This document shows, in pieces, positions 38,432-47,282 of a DNA stretch of 55,881 nucleotides. How positions within the stretch are numbered: the first letter of the stretch is position 1; each line of letters opens with the position of its first letter. Made by a program: the position numbers and the translations under genes. The notes under the pieces are model-generated. The model was not told the DNA's origin. It made no database searches and saw only the letters and a list, made by a program, of their open reading frames with translations. Origin of the DNA: Acidobacteriaceae bacterium (GTDB lineage Bacteria; Acidobacteriota; Terriglobia; Bryobacterales; Bryobacteraceae). The stretch spans positions 1-55,881 of the forward strand of contig JAFARV010000614.1 in assembly GCA_019245255.1 (NCBI GenBank). The letters are read 5' to 3'.

Positions 38432-38957
38432 AAGTCTCCGGGGCGCGCGCCAGGCAAAGACCTTTCAATTCTCGCGCAGGCCACTGATAAGAGAAGCTTA
38501 TTCAGGTTACGTTGGCGGAGCAATCGCAAAGAGAACAGGCCTCAATTCAAGGCCCGAGGTCCACGCAAACGATTTGTGGTGTGTACTCAGGCGTACTTGA
38601 AATTTGAGGAATAGGGGAGAGTCGCGGAAGGTCCCTATCGTTCGACGGCTTCCAACTCGCGCAGTATGATGACGGATCTTGGAACAGATGCCACTCTGAT
38701 CTTTTGCTGTGGACGAACCAATTGAATGACCTTTACCGCGACGCTCAGCGCGACGGATATCGAAGTCAGGCACACGTAATCTTTCACCCGGGCGACCATA
38801 CTTTGCTTTGAACCCTATAGAATGCACGCAGCGGGCCATGGACGAGAGCGCGTAAACAACTGATTCCGCAGGGTATTTTGAGACTCGCCTTTGCCCGGCC
38901 CAGTGCCGAAATTCGAGGCCAATTCCCAAATCTTTGCACTTTGGTAAACGAGCTAAG

Positions 38958-40529
38958 TTATCCTGCAACTGCGCTCTTCTCGCCGATACCAAGCTTCTTC
39001 ATTTTGTAGAGGAGCGCCTTGTAATCGATATTCAAGAGAGAAGCCGCCTGTTTGCGGTTCCAGAAACTAGAGTTCAGAGCCGCGATGATCGCTTCCGTTT
39101 CCGCCGCTCGGTGCTCATCACGCACCTTCGACAGGGCCGGCACCATGTCTGCACCCTGCATTACGTCAGGAATGGCAAGCGGGCGCGCCGGGCTCAAAAC
39201 GGTATCCGGTACGCGAACCGGAGCGATGTTGTCAGCTTCTATCGAACGGAACGGCGCCTCGCGTCTACTGATCGGCCTTACTTTGTCCGGCACCATATCC
39301 GGCCAGCTTTGTTCCGGCAGAACAACGGTGTTTGTCACTTGTGCGGCCGCTATCACGGCGTGGGTACCTTTGCGGGCGCGCTGCCGGATCTCTTCTGCCA
39401 GTGCGCCGGGGTTTCGCAGTACCAGATACTTCTGAACCACGTTCTCAAGCTCGCGAACATTACCCGGCCAAGTATGCTCCAAAAAGACCTGCTTCAACAT
39501 GCCTGGCATATCCAACGCCGGAGCGTCAGCGTTGGCATATTTGTTGATGAAGAATTCGGCGAGCGGCAAGATTTCATCGCGGCGTTCCCGCAGCGGTGGA
39601 ATCTGAATATCGATAATGTTCAATCGGTAATACAGATCCTCGCGAAAGCGCCCTTCTCGAATCGCCTTGTCGAAATCGCAGTGGGAAGCAGCCATGACCC
39701 GCACGTCCACTCGCGAGGTCTCTTTTGCGCCGAGCCGATGGAACTCCCGATCCTGAAGCACCTGCAGCAATTTTGCTTGGAGCTTGACATCCATGTCGCC
39801 GATTTCATCCAGCAAAATCGTGCCGCCCTTCGCCATCTCGAACTTTCCGGGCGTGCTCTTAAACGCACCCGTGAACGCGCCCTTTTCATACCCGAAAAGC
39901 TCACTCTCCACCAGTTCGGAGGGCAGGGCGGCACAGTTCAATTTCAGAAATGGCCGGCTTGCGCGCCGGGAACGCGCATGTAAACTGCGCGCAATCACCT
40001 CTTTCCCGACCCCTGTTTCACCGTGCAACAGCACAGGAACGTCGGAGGACCCGATGCGTTCGAGCAACGCAGTGATCCGTTGCGACCATGCTCCCGATAC
40101 GGCCAGCGGCCGCTCCGATGTCGATCCGTCTGCACTGCTGTTCTCAGCGGGTTTTAGCGGGAGCGCGATGTCGAGGGCCTTTTCAATTGCCCTCCTGAGC
40201 TCGTCATGCGCAATTGGCTTTGAGACAAAATCCTTGGCGCCCTCCGTCATTGCCGCTACGACATCTCTGGGTGTCGCCGCCGCTGACATCATCACCACCG
40301 GTACATCGGGCGTAAGCTCACGGATAGTCTTCAGCGTATCGATGCCATCTCTAACCGGCATGAACACGTCCAGAAGCAGCAAGGAGTATCGCGCCGGGTT
40401 CTCCCTTACCAGCGACACCACCTCCTCACCCGTCTGTGCACACTCCACGTGCAAACCATACACAGTAAGTGCCAGTTTGAGGTAATTTCTAATCTCGCAC
40501 TCATCTTCAGCAACCAACACGGTGTACAT
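38958..40529 (-). CDS. Sigma54-dependent NtrC-family response regulator
   Basis: Receiver; AAA+ GETGVGKEVIARSLH, intact GAFTGA; Fis-type HTH NRKQAASLLNIDYKALLYKMKKLGI. Confidence 0.95.
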   Translation of the reverse strand: MYTVLVAEDECEIRNYLKLALTVYGLHVECAQTGEEVVSLVRENPARYSLLLLDVFMPVRDGIDTLKTIRELTPDVPVVMMSAAATPRDVVAAMTEGAKDFVSKPIAHDELRRAIEKALDIALPLKPAENSSADGSTSERPLAVSGAWSQRITALLERIGSSDVPVLLHGETGVGKEVIARSLHARSRRASRPFLKLNCAALPSELVESELFGYEKGAFTGAFKSTPGKFEMAKGGTILLDEIGDMDVKLQAKLLQVLQDREFHRLGAKETSRVDVRVMAASHCDFDKAIREGRFREDLYYRLNIIDIQIPPLRERRDEILPLAEFFINKYANADAPALDMPGMLKQVFLEHTWPGNVRELENVVQKYLVLRNPGALAEEIRQRARKGTHAVIAAAQVTNTVVLPEQSWPDMVPDKVRPISRREAPFRSIEADNIAPVRVPDTVLSPARPLAIPDVMQGADMVPALSKVRDEHRAAETEAIIAALNSSFWNRKQAASLLNIDYKALLYKMKKLGIGEKSAVAG

Positions 40530-40557
40530 AGAAATAACTGTTAGGGACCGAAATCTT

Positions 40558-41775
40558 TTAATCCGCGGCTATGCCTGCCTGCGCCCGTGATGCGGCATCC
40601 ATGGGCCTCATCACCGAAAGCTGGAAAGGGAACACCATCGAAAAAGACGCGCCTCCCTCCTCGCGATTGTCAGCCCAAATAAATCCAGCGTGCGCGGCGA
40701 CGACCATTTTGCAAATAGCCAGTCCAAGGCCACCTCCGGATCGGTCCCGCCCGCCGGAATACGACGTATATTGTTCGAAAATGGCCGCCAGCAGATCGGG
40801 TTGAATCCCCGGTCCGTTGTCATGGATGTCAATGCGATAAGCGTTGCTGCTCCTGGTTCCAGGTCGGCTGTTCCGCACTCCAAATTCAGATGCGAAATCA
40901 CATGCGACACTATATCCACGGATGTCGATCGAGCCGCCTTTCGGCGTGAACTTGGAACAATTTTCCAAGACGTTCATCACTGCTTGCGTGATCTGTTCCG
41001 GGTCGAACCAAAACGGCTTCTCCGCCGCCGCAACGTTTACGGCAACGGTTTGGTCTTTATCCTGTAACAACGGGAATACTTCATAGACCGCTTGGTCGAC
41101 AGCATCCTCAATATCAGCCGCTGTCCAGTTCGGTTCCTTCCTGACGTGGCCGCGAATGATCAAGTCGAACATGCCGGTTGTCTGACGCGACAGCCGGCGG
41201 GTACTCGACTGCATTCTGTGAAACAACTCTCTTTGCTCATTGGATACAGGCCCGAGCTGGCCGTCCGCAAGCAGACTACAATAGCCGTGCAGCGCCGTCA
41301 GAGGCGCTCTCAAATCGTGCAGTGCGCGCGCAAGAAAATTCGTTCGCTGGTGATCATATTCCTGCAGTTTCAAATTTGCCGCCAACGCGTACTGAACCAG
41401 CGCATCGCGGTCCGATCTGAGCTGATCCGCTTCATGCGCACGCTCCCGTAAGGACAGGGTTCTCGTTGCCAACTCCAGAAAAGCGCGCACGGTATAAGAC
41501 TTCAGCGGCTTCACCAGAGCACACCGTCGGGCCAGTAAATCGGCGCTCATCGACGATAGCGTTCGTTCATTCACCAGCAGAATGAGCTGCTGCTCTTCAC
41601 GATCGGCCATAAGCACCGAAGGCAGCTCGCTCGCAAGATCAAGATCCCAGATACAGACATCTGCACTCAGCGCCTGGTCCGTCCAGCGGCTTTCGCACAC
41701 AACGTCCGGAGCAACTTCCTGCATGGTGGCAAGAACCTGAGAGTCGGATGTGAACAGATAAATTGTCAATCCCAT
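40558..41775 (-). CDS. Sensor histidine kinase with receiver-like N-terminus
   Basis: H-box FLARALHDLRAPLTALHGYCSLLADG; N-box; GPGIQPDLLAAIFEQY; GGGLGLAICKMVV. Confidence 0.92.
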   Translation of the reverse strand: MGLTIYLFTSDSQVLATMQEVAPDVVCESRWTDQALSADVCIWDLDLASELPSVLMADREEQQLILLVNERTLSSMSADLLARRCALVKPLKSYTVRAFLELATRTLSLRERAHEADQLRSDRDALVQYALAANLKLQEYDHQRTNFLARALHDLRAPLTALHGYCSLLADGQLGPVSNEQRELFHRMQSSTRRLSRQTTGMFDLIIRGHVRKEPNWTAADIEDAVDQAVYEVFPLLQDKDQTVAVNVAAAEKPFWFDPEQITQAVMNVLENCSKFTPKGGSIDIRGYSVACDFASEFGVRNSRPGTRSSNAYRIDIHDNGPGIQPDLLAAIFEQYTSYSGGRDRSGGGLGLAICKMVVAAHAGFIWADNREEGGASFSMVFPFQLSVMRPMDAASRAQAGIAAD

Positions 41776-42110
41776 GAGAGAAGTGCTGCCTAAACATCAA
41801 ATCGGCAACACTAATAAAATCCTTTAGCGTTACTCGTCCAATATTTTCAGAATGTATAAGAAAATCTCGCAGAAAATCCGCTCTCTCATCAAGAGCTAAG
41901 GCTGTACTGGCGGTACTGTCTATCATGGCCGCAGATACGGCCGAATATAAACCAGTTACTTAAAGCACATATGCCGAGTATCTCGGTCTGTATAGTCACT
42001 CGCCGGGCATTTCATCCGGCGATGACATATTATTTCTCGTTCGACATCCAGGGCCGGCTCTCATTCCGGTCGCAAACCTGCTCAGATGATCACGAGGTGG
42101 CACGTCAGCT

Positions 42111-42587
42111 ATGTATCTGGCCGCCTATGCGATAGCGAACTTCTCAAAATCCCAAAGTTTTGGGTCTTGTGCGGACGGTGGTGATTTGACTATAAATCGT
42201 AGATCTTGCAGGCGTTTCAACGTTTCCTTGCCGATGCTTCTCTTCACGGCTGAGTCCACCATGCCGATCGTGGCCGAAACGCGTGATATTGGCATGGATG
42301 GCTTTTTCTGTCTCGTCGCCGACGCCCTTCCGGTCGGGAAAAGGATCCGCTGCCTGATTCTGCTTAACGATATCGCCGACTCGGACCCTTCCTTTGGTAT
42401 GTGCATAGAGGCTGAAGCACACGTAGCACGTGTTGCGATCCGGGGCACGGGCAACGCCTCCATTGGGCTCGGCTGCACTATGGCCAGGTTCCACATCGTT
42501 CCAGCCGCAGCCTGGTTCCAAAACGTTCCTCACCCTATTGGACATGGCAGTCGGATTACCCCGGGGGTACGCTCATTCGAGCAGTAG
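42111..42587 (+). CDS. PilZ-domain protein
   Basis: NRRSCRRFNVSLPMLLF...TRDIGMDGFFCLVADALPVGKRIRCLILL. Confidence 0.75.
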   Translation: MYLAAYAIANFSKSQSFGSCADGGDLTINRRSCRRFNVSLPMLLFTAESTMPIVAETRDIGMDGFFCLVADALPVGKRIRCLILLNDIADSDPSFGMCIEAEAHVARVAIRGTGNASIGLGCTMARFHIVPAAAWFQNVPHPIGHGSRITPGVRSFEQ

Positions 42588-42650
42588 GAATACGCGTACC
42601 GGCACTTCCGAGCCGCATTACAGGCGGCAGGTACTCGAGGGCGGCGTTTA

Positions 42651-43277
42651 TTAAGAAGTTCGCAGACAGCGCTGCATTTCCGGGATGACTAGCTTTGCAA
42701 ATGCTTCCAACTGTTTTTCCGATACTTCGTTAGTTCCGGATATTATCCGGACTATGGAGCCGGCTGTCCTGCCTTTTGTAAGTGCGTCATATCCGAGCAG
42801 AACTTTGGCGACATATTCATTCGCCACAATGCGGTCTGAAGACTGATACCAATAGAGTGTGGTCGCGTGTTCAGACCCCTTCTGGATCTCGTACCTGTTG
42901 ATTGGAACGATCGCGCTGTTAAGCGGTAGTTTTACTGTCTCGTGCTGAGAGATATCCCACCCCGCGCCGGGCAGACAATGTTTCGGCGAATGCATGCTCT
43001 CTCCGGCCCTCTGGACAGCGTAGTAGGCAATGAACAAACTGAGCGTTGTCCGGCCGTCACTGTACTCACGCGATATGTACGATGATGCTTTCAATTGCTT
43101 CTCTGCCCCCGCGCTCAGTGGCAACTGAGCCACGACATGCCACGGACCCAACTGCGCTGGAATTTGCTCGAGCGATCGGTGCAGGCTCTCAACAGGACGC
43201 CGGTCGCTCCATGTGCCTAAGCCCAAAGCAGCGCTCAACATACCGATGGCTACTATGTATGTGCCTGTTTTACGCAT
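42651..43277 (-). CDS. epsI: EpsI family exosortase-associated protein
   Basis: SLEQIPAQLGPWHVVAQLPLSAGAEKQLKASSYISREYSDGRTTLSLFIAYYAVQRAGESMHSPKHCLPGAGWDI. Confidence 0.85.
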   Translation of the reverse strand: MRKTGTYIVAIGMLSAALGLGTWSDRRPVESLHRSLEQIPAQLGPWHVVAQLPLSAGAEKQLKASSYISREYSDGRTTLSLFIAYYAVQRAGESMHSPKHCLPGAGWDISQHETVKLPLNSAIVPINRYEIQKGSEHATTLYWYQSSDRIVANEYVAKVLLGYDALTKGRTAGSIVRIISGTNEVSEKQLEAFAKLVIPEMQRCLRTS

Positions 43278-43341
43278 GAGTATCCCCTTGACAGAAATCG
43301 AGTAAGCGTCCGAAGAGCCGACGCGTCTGACCCACAGTAAT

Positions 43342-43357
43342 TGCAATTCCTGGCCCA
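43342..43357 (-). promoter_or_regulatory. Candidate sigma54 promoter (minus strand TGGGCCAGGAATTGCA)
   Basis: TGG-N8-TTGCA with correct -24/-12 spacing, facing epsI (start 43277). Confidence 0.65.
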
Positions 43358-43396
43358 GAGACAAAGCTGCAAATAGATGTGCTCAAGGCAGTCGAA

Positions 43397-43412
43397 TGGC
43401 CCTGTGATTGCA
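43397..43412 (+). promoter_or_regulatory. Candidate sigma54 promoter (TGGCCCTGTGATTGCA)
   Basis: TGG-N8-TTGCA with correct -24/-12 spacing, facing wzz (GTG start 43457). Confidence 0.7.
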
Positions 43413-43456
43413 CTCCTTTGTATTCGCAACAAAATGTTGACAGGAGTCTGCACCTG

Positions 43457-45130
43457 GTGAACACTGCCCAAAAACGTCCCGATACGGGAACCCAACCGAT
43501 CTCGCCGTTATCGATCATCCGAATGCTGTGGAAACACAAACTTCTGATGGTCGCCGTTGCAGGCGCCGGCTCTGCGATCGCAACGCTTGTTGTCGCGAGC
43601 CTACCGGCAATTTACAAATCTGAAGCCCTGGTTCTCGTCGACTCTCAGAAGATACCCGAAAAATTTGTCAGCTCGACGGTAAGTAGTGGCGTAGCGGACC
43701 GGCTCGCCGCAATCAGTCAGGGAATTATGAGCACGACACGCCTGCTCAAGATTATTCAGGACCTCGACTTATATAAGGATGAGCGGAAAGGGAAGGCTCA
43801 GGAAGAAATCGTCGAACAGATGCGCCGGGACATCAGCGTAACTGTTCAGAAGGATAACTGGGCAACAGGCAAACCAGTTGCATTCAAAGTCGGTTATCAA
43901 GGCAAAAATCGAACCTTGGTAGCGGAAGTCGCCAATCAGCTGGCGAATCTGTACATTGAGGAGAATCTGCAAACCCGCGAAGTCGAGGCCAGCGGCACTT
44001 CGGAGTTTATTGACACTCAGTTGCAAGAAGCTAAGCGGCAGCTCGATGAGCAAGAGGCGCGGGTGGCGAAGTTTAAACAAGAGCACAACGGCTCATTGCC
44101 CGAACAGGAAAATCCTCTTTTGTCAACCCTCGATGCCCTGCGCGTTCAACTGCAAGGCGTCCAGGATGCAACAAACCGCTTACAGCAGAACAAGCTCATG
44201 CTCGAAACGTCTCTCGCAACCGAACAATCTGAGGAAGCGAACCTCGAGCGCAGCCAGCAGATGAAGGTCGCCAGTTCTGGGGCTGTTCTTTCCGGCGTAG
44301 GGCCAGCAGCCGAAGATAAAACCCTTACAGCCATGCAGGAACAGCTCCAAGATCTGGAAAGCCGCTACACCCCGGATTATCCCGATGTAATTACCTTAAA
44401 AGCTCAGATTGCGGCGCGTTTGCAAACCGATAAGGAAGCCGCACGGCGTTTCGAAGCGGAACGGAGTCCCAAAACGAACCATGCCGCAGAGATGAATTCC
44501 AAGCCGTCCGGCGTTGCGGTTCCCGTGCCCCACGAAGTCGTCGAAGAGCGCGGGAAGGTTGCGATGCTTGAAGCACAACTAGCGTCCGTCAAACACGATA
44601 TTGAGTTTCAACAAGCCGAACGCCAGCGTGTTGTGAACCAAATCAGTGCCATCCAAGGCAACGTCGACCGGCTGCCAATTGTCGAACAGGAAATGGCTGG
44701 CCTGACACGCGACTATGAGACCTCGAAGGCCAATTACAAATCCCTTCTCGACAAACAGATCGCCGCGCAAATGTCTAGCGACATGGAACGCCGGCAGAAA
44801 TCCGAGCGTTTCGAGATTATTGATCCGGCGCGCGTACCGGAAAAGCCCTTTCAGCCAAATCGCTCATTGTTGCTGGCCGTGGGCGTAATCCTATCGCTTG
44901 GAATCGCGGCTGCAGCCGCATTGGGGCTCGAGCTTCGGCGGCCGGTGTTGTTGGGCGAATGGGAGCTGCCGGAAAACGTCACCATCCTCGGCCGCGTCCC
45001 GGTCATATCCATTACAGGCACAAATAATCACCCTCTTCGGGCTCTGATGCGAGCCGCCGCGGTTGGGTCCGTGACAGCGGCGTTTGTCATCGCAGCCGGT
45101 TGCTACTACTACGTCAAATTGAGGTCCTAG
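43457..45130 (+). CDS. Polysaccharide chain-length determinant (Wzz/GNVR family)
   Basis: ISPLSIIRMLWKHKLLMVAVAGAGSAIATLVVASLP.., coiled coil, C-terminal TM; GTG with upstream AGGAG; ORF-track ATG 43379 lies upstream of the predicted promoter. Confidence 0.85.
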   Translation: MNTAQKRPDTGTQPISPLSIIRMLWKHKLLMVAVAGAGSAIATLVVASLPAIYKSEALVLVDSQKIPEKFVSSTVSSGVADRLAAISQGIMSTTRLLKIIQDLDLYKDERKGKAQEEIVEQMRRDISVTVQKDNWATGKPVAFKVGYQGKNRTLVAEVANQLANLYIEENLQTREVEASGTSEFIDTQLQEAKRQLDEQEARVAKFKQEHNGSLPEQENPLLSTLDALRVQLQGVQDATNRLQQNKLMLETSLATEQSEEANLERSQQMKVASSGAVLSGVGPAAEDKTLTAMQEQLQDLESRYTPDYPDVITLKAQIAARLQTDKEAARRFEAERSPKTNHAAEMNSKPSGVAVPVPHEVVEERGKVAMLEAQLASVKHDIEFQQAERQRVVNQISAIQGNVDRLPIVEQEMAGLTRDYETSKANYKSLLDKQIAAQMSSDMERRQKSERFEIIDPARVPEKPFQPNRSLLLAVGVILSLGIAAAAALGLELRRPVLLGEWELPENVTILGRVPVISITGTNNHPLRALMRAAAVGSVTAAFVIAAGCYYYVKLRS

Positions 45131-45133
45131 GAT

Positions 45134-46126
45134 ATGTACCACCAATTTTTTGACCTCGAGAAAAACCCCTTTTCGATCACGCCCGATCCCAATTTTTTGT
45201 TCCTCACGGCTGCTCATCGCGAAGCCTTGGCGGCGCTGTTGTTTGCGATTACGTGCCGAAAAGGCTTTCTTGTACTGACCGGAGATGCGGGAACCGGCAA
45301 GACGACATTGCTTCGCACAATATTGCGCCGCGTATCGCCCGACCGTACCCTGTTCAGCCTGGTGGTGCATCCGACGCTCAGCACATCGGAATTTCTCGAG
45401 TACACGCTGCTTGACTTTGGCCTCAAAGATATTCCCGCAAGTAAAGCGCAGCGCTTGAATCTGTTCCATCAGTTTCTGGTGCGATCTGCCGCCGAAGGAA
45501 AAACTCCCGTACTGGTTGTTGACGAGGCGCATAAGCTCTCGCCTGAACTGCTCGAGGAGATCCGGCTTTTGACCAACGCCGAAACGGCAGAGCAGAAGCT
45601 ACTGCAAATCATCCTGGCCGGTCAGAACGAACTGACGGCCGTGCTGGCGCGCGATGATATGCGGCAACTGAGGCAACGGATTGCAGTGCGCGTCAGTATC
45701 AGTCCCCTAAATAGAAACGATCTGGCGGAGTACATGCAAACCAGGTGGCTGCGGGCCGGATCTTCTCAGCCTCTTCCCTTCACCTCCGATGCCATGGAAG
45801 CGATCGCGTATTATTCTGCGGGCATTCCGCGCGTCATCAATGCCATCTCCGATGCAGCGCTTATCAGCGCCTTTGCCACGGAATCGCGTACGATAGCTGC
45901 CGCGCAGATCCATGCCGCGGCAAAAGACTTGCAACTGACACCAAACCATAACGTCGTCGATGGACGGCCTTCTCCTGCTACAAGCAGCGCATTGCGGCCA
46001 CCGGCGCCATCGCTCACGCCCCCCGTGGCAGTGAACGATCACCCGTTTAAGACCTTGGAGCGGTATGCGCCAAGGCAAGATAAAAGGCCCGGCTTTATGC
46101 GCTGGCTCGCAGGCGCAATCGGATAA
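45134..46126 (+). CDS. ExeA-like AAA ATPase (XrtA/PEP-CTERM system-associated type)
   Basis: MYHQFFDLEKNPFSITPDPNFLFLTAAHREALAALLFAI..VLTGDAGTGKTTLLRTIL. Confidence 0.9.
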   Translation: MYHQFFDLEKNPFSITPDPNFLFLTAAHREALAALLFAITCRKGFLVLTGDAGTGKTTLLRTILRRVSPDRTLFSLVVHPTLSTSEFLEYTLLDFGLKDIPASKAQRLNLFHQFLVRSAAEGKTPVLVVDEAHKLSPELLEEIRLLTNAETAEQKLLQIILAGQNELTAVLARDDMRQLRQRIAVRVSISPLNRNDLAEYMQTRWLRAGSSQPLPFTSDAMEAIAYYSAGIPRVINAISDAALISAFATESRTIAAAQIHAAAKDLQLTPNHNVVDGRPSPATSSALRPPAPSLTPPVAVNDHPFKTLERYAPRQDKRPGFMRWLAGAIG

Positions 46127-46129
46127 CAT

Positions 46130-47008
46130 ATGAGCAATTTTTTTGAATCCTTACAAAAAGCAGAACTGATCGCACCAGACGAGCTGGCATTTCCTCTGCT
46201 TAACAGCACTCCCTGGCCGGTACCGAGTGCAGCTGAGACAGAATCCACTGAAGACTTCTGCCTTCCTGGCGCGCCCGTTACTGCATTTCGAACCGCTAAG
46301 CTGCGGCTTTCAGCAGCATCGCCTGTCTTCCCGTTCGAAGCCGACAACGCCGCTGCGGACCAGTACCGAATGATCAGAACAAAAATTCTGCATCATCATT
46401 TGAAGCCTCGTGCGATTGTCGTTTCAAGCGGCGGCCCGGGTGACGGCAAAACGATCACGTCAATCAATATCGCGAGTTCCTTTGCTCTAAAGCAGGACTT
46501 GAGAATTGCTCTCATCGACGGCGATATGAGGCGGCCGCAGATTGCAGCCACGCTTGGCCTCTCCGATACGCCTGGGCTTTCCGACGTACTCAGCGGCCAA
46601 GTCTCTTTTGAAGACGCCGCCGTCTGCCCTGAAGAAGCGCCCAACCTCTGCATTCTTCCCGCGGGCACTCACGGCTCGACGCACGCCGAGCTGCTCGAGT
46701 CCGAGCGCTGGCACACGCTGGTCGAAAAATTGCGCCGGACGTTCGACTACATCGTGTTTGACGCCCCTCCCATTGCCACCCTCGCCGATTACGAGCTGCT
46801 GCAACTTGCCGCCGATGGCGTCGTTGTCGTGGCACGCCCGGATCACAGCGAACGGAAAAGCTGCCTGAAGGCAATTGAAGCCGTCCCGAAAGAAAAGCTG
46901 ATGGGCGTCGTATTGAATTGCGTTGAAGACTGGCTATTTTGGCGCAAGACAGCCTACGGCTATTACTCCCGGCCGCAACAATCCTCAAACCGGCGTTTGA
47001 AAGCGTAG
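46130..47008 (+). CDS. CpsD/CapB-family tyrosine-protein kinase
   Basis: AIVVSSGGPGDGKTITSINIASSFALKQDLRIALIDGDMRRPQIAATLGL; C-terminal YGYYSRPQ. Confidence 0.9.
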   Translation: MSNFFESLQKAELIAPDELAFPLLNSTPWPVPSAAETESTEDFCLPGAPVTAFRTAKLRLSAASPVFPFEADNAAADQYRMIRTKILHHHLKPRAIVVSSGGPGDGKTITSINIASSFALKQDLRIALIDGDMRRPQIAATLGLSDTPGLSDVLSGQVSFEDAAVCPEEAPNLCILPAGTHGSTHAELLESERWHTLVEKLRRTFDYIVFDAPPIATLADYELLQLAADGVVVVARPDHSERKSCLKAIEAVPKEKLMGVVLNCVEDWLFWRKTAYGYYSRPQQSSNRRLKA

Positions 47009-47026
47009 CCCCCGAGCGAATTATCC

Positions 47027-47251
47027 ATGTATCCCAATCTGAAACTGGAACTTTGGAAATCTGGTATCCGGCAGAACCGCTTGGCGCAGATGCTCGGCAT
47101 CGATGAGACAATGCTCAGCCGCATCGTGAACGGGTTTCGAGAACCGACTCCGCAAATGCGCGCAAAAATTGCCCAACTCCTCGATCGCGAGGAACATTGG
47201 CTGTTTGATCCGGCGGGAAGTGATAACAAATCCGTCGCGACCGGCCTATGA
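47027..47251 (+). CDS. XRE-family HTH protein
   Basis: MYPNLKLELWKSGIRQNRLAQMLGIDETMLSRIVNGFREPTPQMRAKIAQLL. Confidence 0.85.
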   Translation: MYPNLKLELWKSGIRQNRLAQMLGIDETMLSRIVNGFREPTPQMRAKIAQLLDREEHWLFDPAGSDNKSVATGL

Positions 47252-47282
47252 TCGCGCCGGTGTTCGATAAGGCTTTATAGAT

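Noticed and set aside
38640-38815. 54-aa minus-strand ORF MVARVKDYVCLTSISVALSVAVKVIQLVRPQQKIRVASVPRSVIILRELEAVER
   Set aside because: No clear ribosome-binding site or family; cannot be distinguished from chance without conservation data
39784-40485. 233-aa plus-strand ORF
   Set aside because: Antisense to the sigma54 regulator; Ser-rich shadow composition
41970-42025. Two short hairpins (CCGAG-TAT-CTCGG and CGCCGG...CCGGCG) between the kinase and PilZ genes
   Set aside because: Short stems, no recognisable riboswitch core; not enough for a claim
42090-42112. TGGCACG string upstream of the PilZ gene as a sigma54 promoter
   Set aside because: The -24 half is good but there is no TTGC at the required spacing
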